Origin: Pilaira anomala
Lineage: Eukaryota > Mucoromycota > Mucoromycetes > Mucorales > Mucoraceae
Direction of reading: 5' to 3'
Assembly: GCA_025716855.1 (NCBI GenBank)
Contig: JAIXMQ010000045.1
Location: 186,001-250,000, forward strand
DNA: 64,000 nt
The notes under the pieces are model-generated. The model was not told the DNA's origin. It did no database searches and saw nothing but the letters and a program-made list of their open reading frames with translations. The position numbers were made by a program, and so were the translations under genes. Every line of letters begins with the position of its first letter. Position 1 is the stretch's first letter. Positions 59,935-64,000 of this stretch are shown in pieces.

Positions 59935-60275
59935 AGAGCAAAGCTATTGAATAGTTTTTAATATAGAATTTGACGCTCTTTTGAATGGTGTAAAAATCAA
60001 AGTAGACTAATTATAAAGATTAATGATGATGATTGTGAGAAAGTCAAATTACGGTTTTTGTTAAAGCAAGTATATTTTTCATATCTAAACTTATAAATCC
60101 AAATATATGGTACAATGCGTCTTTAAATTCTGTATCGACTGTATATCATATTGTATATTAAAATGATTGATTTAAGATGACATTAATTTGACAAGAAAGA
60201 AATTTTCGTCCATATCTCGATTTTTCTTTTCATTCTAGGGGTAAAAAAACGGGGCGTCCATAGGGTTTGTAATGC
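59935..60275. repeat. Fragment of the dispersed modular repeat
   Basis: Begins tagaatttgacgctcttttg (59965), matching the inverted module of copies A and B. It then continues with reverse-complemented versions of blocks that follow in direct orientation elsewhere (ctgtatcgactgtatatcat, caagaaagaaattttcgtcc). So one arm of the element occurs on its own here, less than 300 nt after copy B. Confidence 0.6.
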
Positions 60276-61255
60276 ATCAAGTCTACATATACATACGTTT
60301 CTTATAACGCATAGTATTATCGGGTAAACAGCATCATCTTAACCAAGCAGAAAAAAAAAAAACTGGTAATCTTTAATCATCATATATTTCTAGTCGAGTT
60401 TTCATTACCTGTCAAGAACCTCGTCAAACAATTACTGCTCGCCTTTTTCTTCTTCTTTACACCATATGGTTGTCTCTGGTGATATCTTGATCCTTCAAGG
60501 TAATGTGGTGATAAAAAGTCAGCTGTAGCAGATAATTTTATTTAGCAAGTATGTTGTTCTTCATCAAAACACAAAGAATGATTTGGCACGTATTGGTAAT
60601 GTTGGTATTCTTGTTGTGATGTTCGTCTCATTTATCCTCTTGATAAACACAACAGACGCATATTATGCTATGAATAAAAAAAAAATACACTTTATAGACC
60701 TTCAACTCTTTTTTTAGAAACTGAGCTTTTTCATATGATTCATCTTTTCTAAAGTATGATGTTTATGTCTGTACAAAAAGAAAAAACATATTTTTCAAAA
60801 TACGTTCTCGAATAAAAAAAAAAACTTTTTAAGCTTTCCCCATATACCTGTTTAATTCATGTATTGAATATACATTGAGCATGCAACAACTTTTTCAGAA
60901 AGTAGTCGTATGTACATAGTGATAAAGGGTTGTTATTTTTTATTTTATCTCATGGGTCATACTACAAACAAATGAATACTACAATTATGTATTTTATCAC
61001 AAAAAAATAGATACACTCTTGGGTTTTAAAAAAGTATTTTATTTATTTAAAAAATTATTTTAGTTATTTATTTAAAAAAAGTTTATAAAAGAAAAAAAAG
61101 ATACTGTTCAGTTCTCCCTTTTTCAAGAGATTAACAAGGACAACCACGCGAAGGTAAGTATCTATCTGTCCTCTTCTACCTTTTCTTTAGTTTTTTGGCC
61201 CACTACTCGAAAAAAGAAACCAAGAAAAGGAGAGCGAAAAGAGAAAAAAAAACAA
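60276..61255. other. Intergenic
   Basis: AT-rich with many short A and T runs. A segment at 60395-60660 is richer in codon-like text but holds no frame. TATA-like tataaaa at 61084. No gene supported. Confidence 0.4.
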
Positions 61256-61490
61256 AGAGCCCGTGCCTGCGATAGCGTGATCATATGCGGTATCCTTGAC
61301 CTCCGCGTTATTAAGCTCCCCAGCTGCGTATAACCGAAACGCGGATAAGCTTTTCTTCTAGCCAAAGGAGGCATCACACACCTACTACCAACAGGATTAC
61401 TCGGGGTCATAGTCAATACGCAGCCTGTGGTACAGCATTTCTAGACTGCGCCTATCCCGCGGGGGGCAATCAAAATACACCGTTCTATGA
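61256..61490. ncRNA. GC-rich island, candidate structured RNA gene
   Basis: About 230 nt with markedly higher GC than anything around it. It contains a 7-bp stem ccgcgtt/aacgcgg (61302-61308 with 61337-61343) enclosing further complementarity (agctccccagct), and a cccgcggg palindrome at 61457-61464. On the plus strand it ends at a run of seven or more T (61494 onward), and on the minus strand at a run of nine T (61243-61251 complement). Either could be a Pol III terminator, so the strand is unresolved. It was compared from memory with 5S, U1-U6, RNase P/MRP and SRP RNA without a convincing match. Confidence 0.35.
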
Positions 61491-61499
61491 AGCTTTTTT

Positions 61500-64000
61500 T
61501 AGTGAGTAAAATGCTACTATTTTTTTTTCAATATAAGAATAGTGATTACTTGCCTTTGTTATTGAAGCGAGAGCTTTAGAAAAAAAAAACTGAAAGAAAG
61601 GAGAAAAAGGACTTTTTTTTTTTTTTTTTTTTTCGCTTTAAATATACGATTCTCATGAATTTTTTTTTTCTCTAAAGCAATTTGACTAATATAAACAAAA
61701 AGCCACAAGTAATCTCTGCAAAAATGACATAAGCAAGATGTAAAAAAAAAAATACTATATCATTTTTTTTCCTCACAACCATATGCATTAATGCGTATCA
61801 ATATGAAAAAAATACATACACACATGAATGCGTTTTGGATTTATATTCGTTAGATGTTTACAGCTTTACTTGACTCTTTTATTTTTTTTCTTTAGTAAAA
61901 AGAAAGCCAGGTTTTTATTTACGTTCTATCTAAAAAGGGTTAAAAAAACGAAAAAGAAAAAAGGCAATTATGATTTTGTAAAATACCAATCAAAAAGAAT
62001 AATCATGCAATTTTCCGTATTAATCAGATTAAGCTGCATCAACAAAAAACGAATTCATTTAAAATAGATTGTTTAAAGTTGTTAGAATGTAAGTGAATTT
62101 GAGTTGGTTCATTCAAGAACATATACTTTTTTTTTTTTACGTACCACTTTAAATTTGACGTGCATACATATTTGACGTATAATACTGTGAAAGCATTTTT
62201 CTGATTTCAAGTGTTGTAATTAATTGTGACACATGTATCTATATATTTATTTTAATAAAATAGAAATTTGACATTAATTCTTACTTTAGGCAACGGGATT
62301 GTGTTCCGAGTGTTTATATAAAAAAAAACTTGCTGAATTTGCGAAGTACATATTGTGTAACTAAGAAACAAAAAGCTTCTTGTTGATAAAGCATGAATTT
62401 TTTTTTTCTATGTTAAACATGGTGTGGATTCTTTTTTTTTAAATTATATATACATAGATACATTCTTGTAATGTCAAATGATGATACTTTGAAAGATCTT
62501 TTTTTTTTTTTTTTTGTGTATGTTTATAAAATAAGATACATGTATACATTTTTTATTTAAGTTAGGTTTGTTTTGTTTCGTATCTTTCCCAAATTATATA
62601 GTTAATTGCGCAATTAAACAAGATGTTTTGATTATTGTCAGGAAACATAGTAAAGAATTGGGTCTGCAAATGAGACTTTAGAAGAAATACATATTTGTGT
62701 ATAACCATTTCTTATACAATCAACTCAATCAAGCAGAACTAAGATAAAAAAAATATCATAAAAAAAAGGCATCCGGAATCTAATTAAAAAGCAATCCTCT
62801 GGCAAATATTTGAATAAGATTATAATGGATGAAGACTTTTTTTTCTTTGAACTATATTCTATCAATAGCTCTTTTTTTTTATATTTTAAGATAACTAATT
62901 TAATCGAAAATTATGTATTAAGATCTCAAGTATGGTCATTCTCACAAAAAAAAAAAAAAAGAATGGTAAAAAGTTCATGCCCTATAAACACCCGAATAAT
63001 AGACTACAAACACTCCAAATTTAAGCCCTGGAAATCTTTCCACCACGTATCGCTAGTTGAAGAATCAATTAGATAAAAAGTCACACCAATTTTTTTTCTA
63101 AACCTACCTCTAAATGATACGGTAAATAAAACTACTGCTTAAATTCAAGGTGCTAGTTTTTTCCGACCAGCGTGCCTAAAAAAACTGCCTGCTTAAGTGG
63201 TTGATCAAAAAAAAAAAATACCCTCAGGCTATACGTAATTGAGTTTAGATTAATCAATTCATATACAAATATTCTGTGTGTTTTTATATTGATAACTGTC
63301 TTCGTGCTATGGAGTATAGCTTCTAAAACATCATTATAACTGATATCTTTTGAGCATATAAAAATACGAAAACACCACTGTTACTGTATATAGTAATAAA
63401 AGCTGTAATTTTTAAAGTTACAATTACAAAAAAATAAAATTCACACTCCAAATAAAGATTTGTATAACCTGTTCGAATTGTTGAACTGTGATTTCATGTG
63501 AGGTATCCAAGCTACATTTGACATTTATTCACTGGTCCCCCCAAAAAAAAAAGTTCTTTTCAGCTGCCGTAATTATTTAACAACATTCTTGGTCCACTCT
63601 AAAATATTCATTTAATCCCCCTCTACTTTGTTATTTCATACTTTTTCTTTTCATTTTTTATTATTGTTAGCTTTTGTTCACGGGTAATACAGCTACATAT
63701 GTAGCGTATCATTTCAAACCAACAATTTTTTTTGCAGCGAATTAAGAAATACAACAGCGTTTGTAATTATGACAGAACTCAAGTTTATCTTACAAGTATT
63801 ATCGTTTCCCATTGTAAATATCCGTAGTGTGTATTTTTCTTACGTGACGTACAACATGTAGTAATACTAAAATAATAAAATACCTAATAGGTGCTATCTG
63901 TAAATTTAAATTGGATATTTAAGTAGAAATTATAACGCGTTGTAGTTATAAGCATAGTATGTATCGACTGGATTTTGGTCAGTCTATACGGTTTAAATTA
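61500..64000. other. Gene-poor AT-rich end of the window
   Basis: Long homopolymer-rich region without a supported gene. A short piece at about 62998-63050 (actacaaacactccaaattt, then aagccctggaaatctttcca) matches the left end of the dispersed repeat. Small ORFs near 61828 and 62810 are homopolymer-driven. The reason for such low gene density next to a dense block is not visible. Confidence 0.5.

Noticed and set aside
61141..61165. aaggtaagtat on the plus strand, whose complement begins atacttacct like the 5' end of U1 snRNA
   Set aside because: The following minus-strand sequence lacks the U1 stem-loop I (gatcacgaag-type loop) and the Sm site. It is just as well a normal 5' splice site consensus.

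Overview
This is a nuclear window from a fungus. It is AT-rich, with very many poly(A)/poly(T) runs, intron-rich genes with short GT-AG introns (mostly about 50-95 nt, branch-like ctaac motifs) and short intergenic spaces. The protein set fits an early-diverging filamentous fungus, most likely Mucoromycota (Mucorales type): a single-CAP-Gly CLIP-170 homologue with two zinc knuckles, a Ras-associating/LRR/PP2C/cyclase adenylate cyclase, a secreted GH18 chitinase with a chitin-binding tail, a Pps1-type phosphatase and large F-box/leucine-rich proteins. No species name can be supported from sequence alone.

Layout. 0.5-17.1 kb is a dense gene block: a small coiled-coil protein, the CLIP-170 homologue, a minus-strand coiled-coil protein (possibly kinetochore type), adenylate cyclase CYR1, a cyclophilin, a divergent pair RPL32 / NDUFB2-like, and a SNF5/SFH1 chromatin-remodelling subunit. 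17.1-21.0 kb is gene-poor and holds only an F-box/LRR remnant. 21.1-28.99 kb has the chitinase, V-ATPase subunit d, a PPZ-like N-myristoylatable phosphatase and an Acinus-like SAP/RRM/RSB protein. 29.3-30.7 kb is a modular non-coding dispersed repeat whose second copy lies at 58.2-59.65 kb, with fragments at 59.9-60.3 and 63.0 kb. 31.3-41.0 kb has a conserved mitochondrial-type protein, a large F-box protein, an APSES/KilA-N (Xbp1-like) regulator, an omega-like GST and an unrecognised R-rich protein. 41.0-45.1 kb has no protein gene but carries a tRNA-Tyr with an intron and three tandem units of a strongly conserved, structured RNA-like core of about 100 nt. 45.2-57.4 kb is again dense: MGR2/ROMO1, PPS1, an HSPA12-type Hsp70, a ROM2-type RhoGEF and IML2/TTC39. 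57.4-64.0 kb has repeats and non-coding DNA, including a GC-rich island at 61.26-61.48 kb that may be an RNA gene.

Functionally the genes are chromosomal housekeeping and signalling genes, not an operon-like pathway. Two recurrent themes are signalling (cyclase, two phosphatases, RhoGEF) and mitochondrial function (NDUFB2, MGR2, IML2, 31.3 kb gene). The most unusual non-protein signal is the triplicated structured element at 43.9-44.7 kb, followed by the modular repeat family with internal inverted modules.

Exon coordinates were derived by hand from splice-site and frame consistency. Where the frame or the acceptor is uncertain this is stated.
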